Virus record (IMG/VR): IMGVR_UViG_3300008267_000704
Coordinates: 1 to 22,034 of that record
Origin: a virus
Reading direction: 5' to 3' (one strand)
DNA: 22,034 bases
This document shows positions 14,477 through 21,111 of the stretch, piece by piece. Each line of letters opens with the position of its first letter. Position 1 is the stretch's first letter. A model generated the notes under the pieces. The model saw nothing but the letters and a program-made list of their open reading frames with translations. It was not told the origin of the DNA and did not search any database. The translations under genes and the position numbers were made by a program.

Positions 14477-15406
14477 ATGAAAGCAGCCGTAGTAGGTATG
14501 CTAAATAATGTAGGTAATAGCCAAAGCCATCACGGTGGAGGCTATTATCACGTTATGACAAACATACTAAACAGTTATCATCCAGAAGGATTAACGATTA
14601 ATCCAGATCCATCTACATGGAATGAGTATGAAAGACTATACATTTTAGAAGGTGTAAACTATCAAGAGAACATATTCAACTTTATTGGTGGGCCACAACC
14701 TGAACATAGAGCTAAGCTAGAAGCTATGGCTAAATATACAGGTCTTCCTATAGCTATAAATGTTCCTATTGATCTTAATGTGTTCAATAAAAGGTTTGGA
14801 TTAGACCATCAATTTCCTGCAATCAATTGTATTAACTATGCCAAGAATTATAGTAATGATACAAGAAAGTTAGTAAGAGGTGATTCACACTCTCTTAGTG
14901 TGTGGAGGCCTGGTTTTGGTTTAGATAGAACTGATGGTAAAACATTATATGGATTCTTAAAAGATGCTGATTCTTTAGTTGAAGAGTGGAACAGTAAATA
15001 TGATGAAGTAGTTTTATACTTTGGCAATATTGATCTTCGCTTTCATTTAATGAGGCAAGAAAATCCAAGAGCGGCAGTAGGAGATTTATTTAGAAGATAT
15101 ATAGAGTTTGCAAAGAAACTAAATAATGCTACTCTAGTTAATTTATTACCGGTTGAGCACGAAAGTCGTAAATTACCTGGTACAGGTTTATATCTTAAAC
15201 AACCTTATTTTGGCACAAGACAAGAAAGGACCAATTTAAGAGATGCCGCAAATAGAATTATGAATAACTCAGGTCTTAAAACTATTCAGTGGCCAGATGA
15301 ATGGATAGATGAAGATGGTATGAAGATGTTTGAGTATATGGAACCTAAACAGTCAGTACACCTAAAGCCTAAATATTATATGTTCTCAGATCAATTTATA
15401 AAATAA
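14477..15406 (+). CDS. SGNH/GDSL-like protein of a candidate DNA hypermodification module (309 aa)
   Basis: Not assignable to a named family with certainty. Visible motifs are VRGDSHSLSVWRPG, with GDSH at 135-138; YFGNIDLRFH, with GNID at 183-186; and a late QSVHLKPKYY with His295. The order Ser, Gly-Asn, His is that of SGNH hydrolases (blocks I, III, V), which cleave or transfer acyl groups. A GxxxxxGNS start (residues 7-15) and a GGPQPEH stretch add conserved-looking turns. The start is an AAGTTATG. The gene overlaps the following transferase-like gene by one base (TAATG), so the two are coupled. I recall proteins of this style in phage clusters with amino-acid:DNA transferases and PLP enzymes, but the role here (for example an acyl transfer to a modified base) is inference. 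Confidence 0.5.
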   Translation: MKAAVVGMLNNVGNSQSHHGGGYYHVMTNILNSYHPEGLTINPDPSTWNEYERLYILEGVNYQENIFNFIGGPQPEHRAKLEAMAKYTGLPIAINVPIDLNVFNKRFGLDHQFPAINCINYAKNYSNDTRKLVRGDSHSLSVWRPGFGLDRTDGKTLYGFLKDADSLVEEWNSKYDEVVLYFGNIDLRFHLMRQENPRAAVGDLFRRYIEFAKKLNNATLVNLLPVEHESRKLPGTGLYLKQPYFGTRQERTNLRDAANRIMNNSGLKTIQWPDEWIDEDGMKMFEYMEPKQSVHLKPKYYMFSDQFIK

Positions 15407-16449
15407 TGCAAAAATTTATAATTAACGAAAAGCTATTAGAAGCATTAGATGAATACGATAAGCGTAGTCTTTTAATGCAGCAACATGGTAGTCTTAAACT
15501 CCCTTACGAAGGAGATCTATACGCAGATGTTAATGATGATCTAATCTATCATGTACCTATTTACGATACAGCGCATCGTAGATTTGCAGCATTCTGTGCA
15601 TTCACTGAAGCTGTATGGTATAAAGAAGACGACTTAAGAAAAATGGGCCACCACTTTACCCATCATGATATTAATGATGAGTTTGATTGGTTTATGCTAT
15701 TCTATTTGTTTAGGCTTTGTGGTTCTGGTATTAATTATGTACCAAGATATAAGACAGATCATATCAAGGACATATTAGGGACGCATGGCTTTGGTAACTT
15801 TTGGATCGTGAATTCTATATTGAAAGAAAAATATACATGGCCAGAATGGAAGCAGGACCTCTATAACCGCATCACGCCATTTACAGATAATAAAGGTTAT
15901 TTACTTCCTCAATTTACATTTGAAGGTGAGACTAGAGGTCACTTAAGAAAGTTTATTCTTGAACACTCTGAAGGATTAGTTAGACATATATTTAATGCTG
16001 TAACAAAAAAGAAGCTTGACATCTATCAAGTAACAGATATTGGTAATGAGTATCTTAATAGCGTAGGATTTAAAAAGCAGAATTTTGTACTAACAGCATT
16101 TGCTGCAGACTTAGGTGAATATTTTCCTGGCTATGTTAATCCAAAAGGTTGGGTATATGCAGGAACAAATGCAGTAAGATGTATTAAAGCTATTTTTCCT
16201 AAGGTTAGTCCTAAAGTAAAAGAGTTTGAGTACATTAATGAAGTACTACAATTCTTGTCTAATAGATACAACTTAAACCCAATTGATTGTGAAGATAGTA
16301 GAGCTTGTGACGTAGTTCGTTATTTTCAAGAATATCAATCAGAAGATCATGTAATTAAAAACAATGGTCGTAGGATGAAGAACAATACAATCCTTAAACA
16401 AACATGGGGTCATGACAAATATTATGACTTCGCAACTAAACTCAAATAG
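15406..16449 (+). CDS. Putative amino-acid:DNA transferase / aGPT-PPlase-like DNA modification protein (347 aa)
   Basis: The core (about 105-145) reads FYLFRLCGSGINYVPRYKTD and then a helical stretch with THGFGNFW, a hairpin-like glycine pattern. Later come FVLTAFAADLGEYFPGYVNP, YAGTNAVRCIKAIFPKV and IDCEDSRACDVVRYFQEY. This architecture resembles the helical, DNA-glycosylase-like proteins predicted by Iyer and colleagues (aGPT-PPlase and 5-hmdU kinase helical families). A related group was later shown to attach amino acids to 5-hydroxymethyl-deoxyuridine in phage DNA. No sequence search was possible, so the family link is from memory of motif patterns. The gene is translationally coupled to both neighbours (overlap of one base upstream, gap of two downstream). 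The product would act on phage DNA after replication. Confidence 0.5.
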   Translation: MQKFIINEKLLEALDEYDKRSLLMQQHGSLKLPYEGDLYADVNDDLIYHVPIYDTAHRRFAAFCAFTEAVWYKEDDLRKMGHHFTHHDINDEFDWFMLFYLFRLCGSGINYVPRYKTDHIKDILGTHGFGNFWIVNSILKEKYTWPEWKQDLYNRITPFTDNKGYLLPQFTFEGETRGHLRKFILEHSEGLVRHIFNAVTKKKLDIYQVTDIGNEYLNSVGFKKQNFVLTAFAADLGEYFPGYVNPKGWVYAGTNAVRCIKAIFPKVSPKVKEFEYINEVLQFLSNRYNLNPIDCEDSRACDVVRYFQEYQSEDHVIKNNGRRMKNNTILKQTWGHDKYYDFATKLK

Positions 16450-16451
16450 TT

Positions 16452-17339
16452 ATGTTCGTAAACAAAGCAACAGACCAATCTAATTTAGATATGTCAGATG
16501 GTAGAGATTTAAACTACTATCTTGAAATGACAAAAGACTACAAGCCTGATTTTGATTTTATCATTAAGCAAATCGATGGCAACACAGTCATAGACGACGG
16601 AGAGTTCCAATACGGTACTAAAGCTAAGATGGGAGATTTTATGATTAGTCAAGTAAAAGAAGACACTCTCGTGTATGTTGCACCAAGAACAGGATATGCT
16701 CCATACTCATTAACCTATCTTGCAAAGAAGTATAATAAGAAGTTGATCTTATTTATGCCAGCATCTAAAGAAGCATCTGAACATCAGCTACGTGTTATTG
16801 AAGATGGTGCAACCCCAATATTCTTAAAGACGCCGGCTATGCCTACCATTAATGGATGGGCAAAAGACTTTGCTCAAAAGATTGGCGCTAAGTATCTTCC
16901 GTTCGGTCTTAAGCATGAACAAGTAGTTGCAGGAGGCGTAAAGATATTCCATGAAGCATTTAAGAATTTGGATATAGATACTATGTGGTCTGTATTTTCA
17001 ACCGGAGTTCTATCTAGAACACTTCAAATTGCACTACCTAATACAAAGTTTAATGCTGTAGCAGTTGCAAGAAATGTACAACCAGGTGAATTAGGAAGAG
17101 CTAAATTCTATGCATACCATAAAGAGTTCTTAAAAGACTGTGATATTGACACTCCATTTGATTGTATTAAAACATACGATGCAAAAGGTTGGGACTATAT
17201 GAAACGTTATGGTAACTCTGGAGATTGGTTCTGGAATGTTGCTAGAAATATGCCCAAGCCAACAATTAAGCCAAGTGACGTAGATTCTCAAAGAGAGTGG
17301 GGTGACAAAACAGACATTGCTAGATACTTAGGACTTTGA
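16452..17339 (+). CDS. Fold-type-II PLP-dependent-like enzyme of the modification module (295 aa)
   Basis: The protein has the two-domain look of the tryptophan synthase beta / ACC deaminase fold. A GTKAKMGDFM segment has Lys57 as candidate cofactor-binding lysine. A helix-rich part LTYLAKKYNKKLILFMPASK is followed by EHQLRVIEDGATPIFL, the usual small-domain pattern. A Gly/Ser loop VFSTGVLSRTLQIALP (181-196) lies where the phosphate loop is expected. The C-terminal YDAKGWDYM (242-250) and WFWNVA (259-264) are motifs I associate with a phage-specific branch of this group. It starts in AGTTATG, two bases after the transferase stop, and ends the module. It could change an amino acid before or after attachment to a base. 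Specific chemistry cannot be read from sequence. Confidence 0.5.
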   Translation: MFVNKATDQSNLDMSDGRDLNYYLEMTKDYKPDFDFIIKQIDGNTVIDDGEFQYGTKAKMGDFMISQVKEDTLVYVAPRTGYAPYSLTYLAKKYNKKLILFMPASKEASEHQLRVIEDGATPIFLKTPAMPTINGWAKDFAQKIGAKYLPFGLKHEQVVAGGVKIFHEAFKNLDIDTMWSVFSTGVLSRTLQIALPNTKFNAVAVARNVQPGELGRAKFYAYHKEFLKDCDIDTPFDCIKTYDAKGWDYMKRYGNSGDWFWNVARNMPKPTIKPSDVDSQREWGDKTDIARYLGL

Positions 17340-17345
17340 TTTTAC

Positions 17346-17373
17346 TATTTATCAATTCTTTTTTATATTTATA
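17346..17373 (+). promoter_or_regulatory. Two TATTTAT promoter-like elements before 17376
   Basis: TATTTATC at 17346-17353 and TATTTATA at 17366-17373 lie in the 36-base gap before the ATG at 17376. They match the element found at 4082, 6289, 9453, 11782 and 20007. They could start a transcript for the pyrimidine-metabolism genes. Confidence 0.4.
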
Positions 17374-17375
17374 CC

Positions 17376-17726
17376 ATGAATATTCTAGAACAAGCAAACG
17401 AGATCATCTACAAGAGATCTGAAGAGAAGGCCCGTCAATATGGCCCAATGCAAGAAGGTATGCAGGAAGCTGCCAAGATTGCATCGTTATTAAGCCGTAA
17501 AGAGATTACAGCAACTGACATGTATAATGCCATGATTGCACTCAAGTTGTCGAGACAGGCTTACAATCACAAAGAAGACAACCTATTAGATTGTGTAGCT
17601 TATATTGCTTCACTAAACGATTACCAAAATGATTTACAAAATGAAAGTACAAAAGTTATAGAGGAACAGAAGCATCAGCAGGAATTGACTTCTATGTACC
17701 TGAAGATTTTGAAACAACAATCTTAG
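17376..17726 (+). CDS. DUF6378-like protein; reading frame probably ends early near 17661
   Basis: Residues 1-84 show a compact helical domain: NEIIYKRSEEKARQYGPMQE, then EAAKIASLLSRKEITATDMY, then IALKLSRQAYNHKEDNLLD and CVAYIASLNDY. This matches the uncharacterised phage/bacterial family I know as DUF6378 (QYG..., KEIT.TD, ALKLSR..YNHKEDNLLD..Y). The next 32 residues, as read, overlap the dUTPase gene by 86 bases and look like out-of-frame translation. Deleting one A from the AAA at 17644-17646 would end this protein at the TAG at 17659-17661 and would also give dUTPase a clean ATG. Family proteins are about 85-95 residues, so the short form fits. The function is unknown. Confidence 0.65.
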   Translation: MNILEQANEIIYKRSEEKARQYGPMQEGMQEAAKIASLLSRKEITATDMYNAMIALKLSRQAYNHKEDNLLDCVAYIASLNDYQNDLQNESTKVIEEQKHQQELTSMYLKILKQQS

Positions 17727-18049
17727 CACCAGGACAATCTGTTCTTATTCCTTCTGGTATTAGAGCCAGAGTTCCTAGAGGATATGCATTGATTGCATTC
17801 AACAAATCAGGAGTATCAGTTAAGCAAGGTCTATCAGTTGGAGCTTGTGTAGTAGATGAAGATTATGATGGAGAGATTCATCTTCACATGATCAATACAT
17901 CAGACAAAGATCAAACAGTTGTTACTGGACAAAAGCTAGTGCAGTTCGTATTGATCCCTGTAAGCTATATAGATGTAGAAGCTATAGATGAACTTCCAGA
18001 AAGAAATACACAAAGAGGCGTAGGAGGATTTGGTTCAACTGGATTATAA
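17641..18049 (+). CDS. dut: dUTPase (trimeric Dut family), start disrupted by an apparent one-base shift
   Basis: All five trimeric dUTPase motifs are present in the frame ending at 18049: ASAGIDFYV (motif 1), NKSGVSVKQGL (2), GACVVDEDYDGEIHLHMIN (3), GQKLVQFVLIP (4) and RGVGGFGSTGL (5). It converts dUTP to dUMP plus pyrophosphate, feeding thymidylate synthase and keeping uracil out of DNA. The frame is open only from 17645, after an in-frame TGA at 17642, and has no ATG, GTG or TTG before motif 1. ATG at 17641 is one base out of frame. If one A of the run 17644-17646 is removed, or the ribosome slips +1 from AAA to AAG, it starts MKYKSYRGTEASAG. A TTG at 17789 would lose motifs 1 and part of 2, so it is rejected. 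Confidence 0.85.
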
Positions 18050-18066
18050 AACAATAAATGTATAAT

Positions 18067-18228
18067 ATGGAAAATAGTATAGAGGTAAAATTCTGGATAG
18101 AACTTGAAACCACAGTCGATAACATGAATGAATTTACCAAAAGTGAAGATTGTAGATTGGTAGCTGAAATACTTAAAAAATATTCCATTGATGCAACTAT
18201 TCGTTCTGGAGTAAAACCAAAACATTAA
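18067..18228 (+). CDS. Small hypothetical protein (53 aa)
   Basis: The ATG at 18067 follows TGTATAAT, similar to the GTGTAAT before the next gene. The protein (MENSIEVKFWIELETTVDNM and onward) looks like a beta-strand followed by two helices and a basic end (VKPKH). No family is recognised. It fills the gap between dUTPase and dCMP deaminase in the same orientation, with 18- and 9-base gaps, so it is probably part of that operon. A minus-strand frame across it is rejected as a shadow. Confidence 0.5.
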   Translation: MENSIEVKFWIELETTVDNMNEFTKSEDCRLVAEILKKYSIDATIRSGVKPKH

Positions 18229-18237
18229 ACGTGTAAT

Positions 18238-18651
18238 ATGACTAAACTAGACACAGTATTTATAAACATAGCAAAAGAAACCTCTACTCTGTCACACTGC
18301 GTTCGATCAAAAGTCGGCGCAGTTTTAGTTAAAGATGGGAACATAATCTCTTTTGGTTATAATGGCACTCCTTCTGGAATGGATAATGCTTGTGAGAAAG
18401 ACGATATCACTCTGCCCCATGTTATCCATGCAGAAGTCAATGCAGTATTGAAAGCTGCCAAGACTGGTAACTCTGTAGATGGTTCCACTTTGTACTTAAC
18501 GCTTAGTCCATGTTTAGACTGCTCTAAACTTATTCTGCAATCAGGAATAAAAAGAGTTGTATATTTGAATGCATATCGTAACCTAGAAGGGGTTACCTTT
18601 CTTAAACAATTTATACAAGTAGAAGAATATGATATACAGAACTCCAACTGA
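18238..18651 (+). CDS. dCMP deaminase
   Basis: A 137-residue zinc-dependent cytidine-deaminase-fold protein. GYNGTPSGMDNAC (40-52) is the substrate loop typical of dCMP deaminases. Zinc ligands and the general acid/base are HAEVNAVLKAA (His64, Glu66) and SPCLDCSKLI (Cys92, Cys95). It converts dCMP to dUMP, the precursor for thymidylate synthase, and in T4-like phages is regulated by dCTP and dTTP. It overlaps the downstream ThyA-like gene by 23 bases. The gene lies between dUTPase and that enzyme, forming a dedicated pyrimidine pathway. It is slightly shorter than T4 Cd (about 190 residues), like many bacterial forms. Confidence 0.9.
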   Translation: MTKLDTVFINIAKETSTLSHCVRSKVGAVLVKDGNIISFGYNGTPSGMDNACEKDDITLPHVIHAEVNAVLKAAKTGNSVDGSTLYLTLSPCLDCSKLILQSGIKRVVYLNAYRNLEGVTFLKQFIQVEEYDIQNSN

Positions 18652-19267
18652 CGCATTTGAGTTATTGTACCAAGACATCATGTCTGAAGGTGAAGACTTT
18701 GCTAATACCAAAGCTGTATTCAATAAGTCATTCACCATTGAAGATCCTACCAAGAAAGTTATCACTACACCAGTACGTAAGTTCAATCAAGACTACGCTG
18801 AGTACGAATGGTGTTGGTATATGAATGGTAACAGAGATGCTAAAGAGATTGGTGACCGTGCTAAGATATGGAATCAGATGATGATACCAGGGACAACTGA
18901 AGTTAATTCTAACTACGGCTACTTCTGGAAATATAATGATCAGCTAAACCGTGTTATCAATGATCTTAAACTTAACAAAGAAACACGTCGTGCTATCATT
19001 GTACATTATATTCTACACGAGCTTGACAGATACAAATATGACACACCATGTAATGATGTACTTAACTTCTATATCAAAGATGATAAGTTACATATGACTG
19101 TGTTTGCTAGATCTATTGATCTTGTGTTTGGCTTCTGTAATGACCAATATACATTTGCTAAGCTTATGGAATTTGTTTCACAAAAAACAGGCTATCCTGT
19201 AGGTCAAATGCATTGGTTCATTACTAATCTCCACGTCTATCCTAGACATTACGAAATGTTTAAATAA
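18629..19267 (+). CDS. ThyA-superfamily pyrimidine hydroxymethylase, probably dCMP type
   Basis: A 212-residue protein with the thymidylate synthase fold but not a canonical ThyA. The catalytic cysteine is Cys141 in DTPCNDVLNFYI. An RR pair (Arg120, Arg121) and the ARSIDLVFGFCNDQYTFAKL segment match the RS.D..LG.PFN region. In an ungapped alignment the Asn that recognises dUMP in ThyA becomes Asp172, the change found in T4 dCMP hydroxymethylase (Asp179), so dCMP is the likely substrate. HVYPRHYEMF ends the fold. The product would be 5-hydroxymethyl-dCMP (or a 5-methyl form). A true ThyA lies at 21108. This gene is adjacent to the deaminase (23-base overlap) and near the predicted hypermodification module. 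Confidence 0.75.
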   Translation: MIYRTPTDAFELLYQDIMSEGEDFANTKAVFNKSFTIEDPTKKVITTPVRKFNQDYAEYEWCWYMNGNRDAKEIGDRAKIWNQMMIPGTTEVNSNYGYFWKYNDQLNRVINDLKLNKETRRAIIVHYILHELDRYKYDTPCNDVLNFYIKDDKLHMTVFARSIDLVFGFCNDQYTFAKLMEFVSQKTGYPVGQMHWFITNLHVYPRHYEMFK

Positions 19268-19272
19268 TAACA

Positions 19273-19524
19273 ATGACAGTAGTAAAATTACTTATAGAAA
19301 GATACGTATGCCAATACGGTATATTAACAGACGAAGATTGGAAAGAGGCTGAGTTATTAGAGAAAGATATTATTACAAATGCTATCATGCACGCTCTTGA
19401 TGAGGATGGACATACAGGAGACTGGAAGATCAAGTTTGCTAACGAGTATTATAATAAAATAAATGAAAGTTATGACTTTTTCAACCCGACTAGAACGAGA
19501 TTTTTTGGAGACACAACTGTCTAA
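19273..19524 (+). CDS. Hypothetical protein (83 aa)
   Basis: I do not recognise it. It reads as a mostly helical, acidic protein (TDEDWKEAELLEKDI, HALDEDGHTGDWKIKF) with no membrane segment. It begins five bases after the hydroxymethylase gene and overlaps the next gene by 53 bases, a common packing in this phage. The frame is full length and no better candidate covers the region. The Tyr/Asn-rich end (EYYNKINESYDFFNP) is probably shaped by the overlap. No function is proposed. Confidence 0.5.
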   Translation: MTVVKLLIERYVCQYGILTDEDWKEAELLEKDIITNAIMHALDEDGHTGDWKIKFANEYYNKINESYDFFNPTRTRFFGDTTV

Positions 19525-19966
19525 GCTATCTAAAAAGACATACAATCAGTTTATATGGTGGAGGCGCTACCAACAAAGGCAGACTCTTCACGATAAAAGG
19601 ACTTTATATGAAAAGATCATGAATGGCGACTATGAGCATTCAGACTATTATTATCAAGCAGAGCATGAAAACTACCTATTAGAAGATGCTACAAAACACC
19701 TTAAAACTTATGAAGATAAGTTAGACAAGATTAGTCTATTTAGAGCTAGATATAAAAAGCTTCATGAAGATTATCTTAAAGAAGAGACGGAGATCATGAA
19801 GAAAATGAAGAAGGACTTTCGCATTACTTTTAGAATACCAGAAGAAGAGCTAGACTCTATTATGGAGTCATTTGATGGTACTACATTAGAGCTTTATAAC
19901 TACATAAAAGAACTAAAAGGTGACCACTCTACAAATCGTAAGCCAATGCCTAAAATATTAGTGTAA
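19472..19966 (+). CDS. Hypothetical helical protein (164 aa)
   Basis: The start chosen is the ATG at 19472 in AAAGTTATG context; ATG at 19463 (adding MKV) is an alternative. The protein is very rich in Lys, Glu, Tyr and Arg, with a long probable coiled coil (about 55-125: LLEDATKHLKTYEDKLDKIS...). It ends with a basic tail (NRKPMPKILV). A short beta-like segment FRITFRIPEEELD lies near 120-132. No membrane segment and no recognised domain. It overlaps the previous gene by 53 bases and is followed by a gap with a promoter-like element, so it may end the operon that begins at 17376. Confidence 0.55.
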   Translation: MTFSTRLERDFLETQLSKLSKKTYNQFIWWRRYQQRQTLHDKRTLYEKIMNGDYEHSDYYYQAEHENYLLEDATKHLKTYEDKLDKISLFRARYKKLHEDYLKEETEIMKKMKKDFRITFRIPEEELDSIMESFDGTTLELYNYIKELKGDHSTNRKPMPKILV

Positions 19967-20006
19967 ACTCTATAAAAATATTTTTTAATCTTATTTGAGT
20001 TTCATA

Positions 20007-20014
20007 TATTTATC
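20007..20014 (+). promoter_or_regulatory. TATTTATC promoter-like element before 20028
   Basis: TATTTATC lies 13 bases before the ATG at 20028, the same spacing as at 6289 and 9453. It follows a 60-base gap without coding sequence and could drive the group 20028-thyA. Confidence 0.4.
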
Positions 20015-20027
20015 AAAAGAAATAGTT

Positions 20028-20600
20028 ATGAATGTTCAGTTTCAAGACTCCTTTTTACAAAGTTTGAAGAGATTAGCGTGGCATCAAAGTAGTCTTTATA
20101 GACTGTATGATCTATTCCGCTCGGGTATTCCTGGGTTCATCAAGAACGTATGGAAATTTCGTCGTGAGCTGTGGTCCCATCGTTGGTGGGATTATAGGTT
20201 TACATTAGAGATTCTTAAAAAATCTCTCGAGATTCAAGAACAGGGTATGCGATTAAAGGGTATAGAAGTGTCTGAAAGTCTGGACAAAAAAGTAAATAAA
20301 ATGCAAAGAGCTATTGAGCTTTTGCAGAATAAGATAGACGACAATTATATTGATAGGACAGAGAAAGAGTTCGGTGAACTAATAATGAAAGACTGGAAGT
20401 TTGAAGAAACAAATGAAGGTAATTATGTTCTTGTAGATGAAGATACGGAAGAAGAGAAGAAACACAATAGAATGATCTTCAAGAAGGCTCACGAACTTGA
20501 AGCAAAAGAATGGAAAGAATTGTGGCAAATTATAGAAGGAAAAAAATATAAAGAGTACAAGGATTACGATGGATCAGACATGAGAGGTTGGTGGGACTAG
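20028..20600 (+). CDS. Conserved-looking phage protein of unknown function (190 aa)
   Basis: The ATG at 20028 is in AATAGTTATG context; an in-frame TTG at 19995 overlaps the promoter-like region and is rejected. Residues 30-70 (SGIPGFIKNVWKFRRELWSH and RWWDYRFTLEILKKSLEIQ) hold a Trp/Arg-rich pattern that I recall in uncharacterised proteins of many tailed phages. The rest is helical and strongly charged, with a probable coiled coil (about 80-105) and an acidic run DEDTEEEKK. It is soluble and without cysteines. No function can be stated. It overlaps or abuts the following small membrane protein. Confidence 0.6.
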   Translation: MNVQFQDSFLQSLKRLAWHQSSLYRLYDLFRSGIPGFIKNVWKFRRELWSHRWWDYRFTLEILKKSLEIQEQGMRLKGIEVSESLDKKVNKMQRAIELLQNKIDDNYIDRTEKEFGELIMKDWKFEETNEGNYVLVDEDTEEEKKHNRMIFKKAHELEAKEWKELWQIIEGKKYKEYKDYDGSDMRGWWD

Positions 20601-20617
20601 CTAGAAAATTATTACTT

Positions 20618-20806
20618 ATGATAGGCCTTATTTTATTTATTGTAGCTATTTCAGCATCCATTGCTTGGTTGTCAGCAGGAGGAATTGAGTATGTACGTAA
20701 GAAACATCCTAATTATAAAAGAAATGACTTTTTAGATTGGGATAAACATGTTAATCAGATAGCAGGTAGAGATTCTTGGGATGATCTCAAGGATGAGATT
20801 TACTGA
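20618..20806 (+). CDS. Small membrane protein (62 aa)
   Basis: The first about 24 residues (MIGLILFIVAISASIAWLSAGG) form one hydrophobic helix, followed by a charged tail (RKKHPNYKRNDFLDWDKHVN). The ATG at 20618 was chosen. TTG at 20588 or GTG at 20591 would add a basic N-terminus and overlap the upstream gene by a few bases; either is possible. No family is recognised. Together with the following gene it forms a pair of short TM proteins, a layout also seen for lysis genes, but no spanin or holin signature is visible. Confidence 0.5.
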   Translation: MIGLILFIVAISASIAWLSAGGIEYVRKKHPNYKRNDFLDWDKHVNQIAGRDSWDDLKDEIY

Positions 20807-20823
20807 AATTAAATTAAATAGTT

Positions 20824-21111
20824 ATGATACAATTTTTTGACAGAATTAAAAGTGGCTTATTTGTTGCTAGTATTTTTTTGGCTATCTATGTAATAAGAGA
20901 CCAAAGACAAACTATAGAAAAATATAAGGCTGCAGAAGGTATGCCCCAAGGCGGAGATATTGCAAAAGCACAATATATTGATTCTTTACAAAATGAACTA
21001 TTTATACAGTCTACAAATGTTACTAGATATGAAATTGCATTAGATAAACTAAGACAAGAAGATAATATAGCAGCTAGTAAGTTTGATAAAGCTTTAAGTA
21101 ATATAGAATGA
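20824..21111 (+). CDS. Small membrane-anchored coiled-coil protein (95 aa)
   Basis: Residues 7-23 (RIKSGLFVASIFLAIYVI) form a signal-anchor-like segment. The rest is a long polar helix, probably a coiled coil (QTIEKYKAAE, DSLQNELFIQ, ALDKLRQEDN). This shape fits an inner-membrane spanin or a small virion protein, but no motif confirms either. The ATG is in the AATAGTTATG context. The stop overlaps the thyA start as ATGA, so it is translated together with thymidylate synthase. Confidence 0.55.
   Translation: MIQFFDRIKSGLFVASIFLAIYVIRDQRQTIEKYKAAEGMPQGGDIAKAQYIDSLQNELFIQSTNVTRYEIALDKLRQEDNIAASKFDKALSNIE

Noticed and set aside
17789-18049. Short dUTPase starting at TTG 17789
   Set aside because: It would lack motif 1 and the start of the fold, while the upstream in-frame sequence encodes a perfect motif 1.
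17965-18225. Minus-strand frames over the end of dUTPase and the 53-residue gene
   Set aside because: They are antisense, low-complexity and without start context; the + strand has a coherent gene order.
19995-20027. TTG start extending the 190-residue protein at 20028
   Set aside because: The extension spans a promoter-like TATTTATC, and the ATG at 20028 has the strong AGTTATG context.
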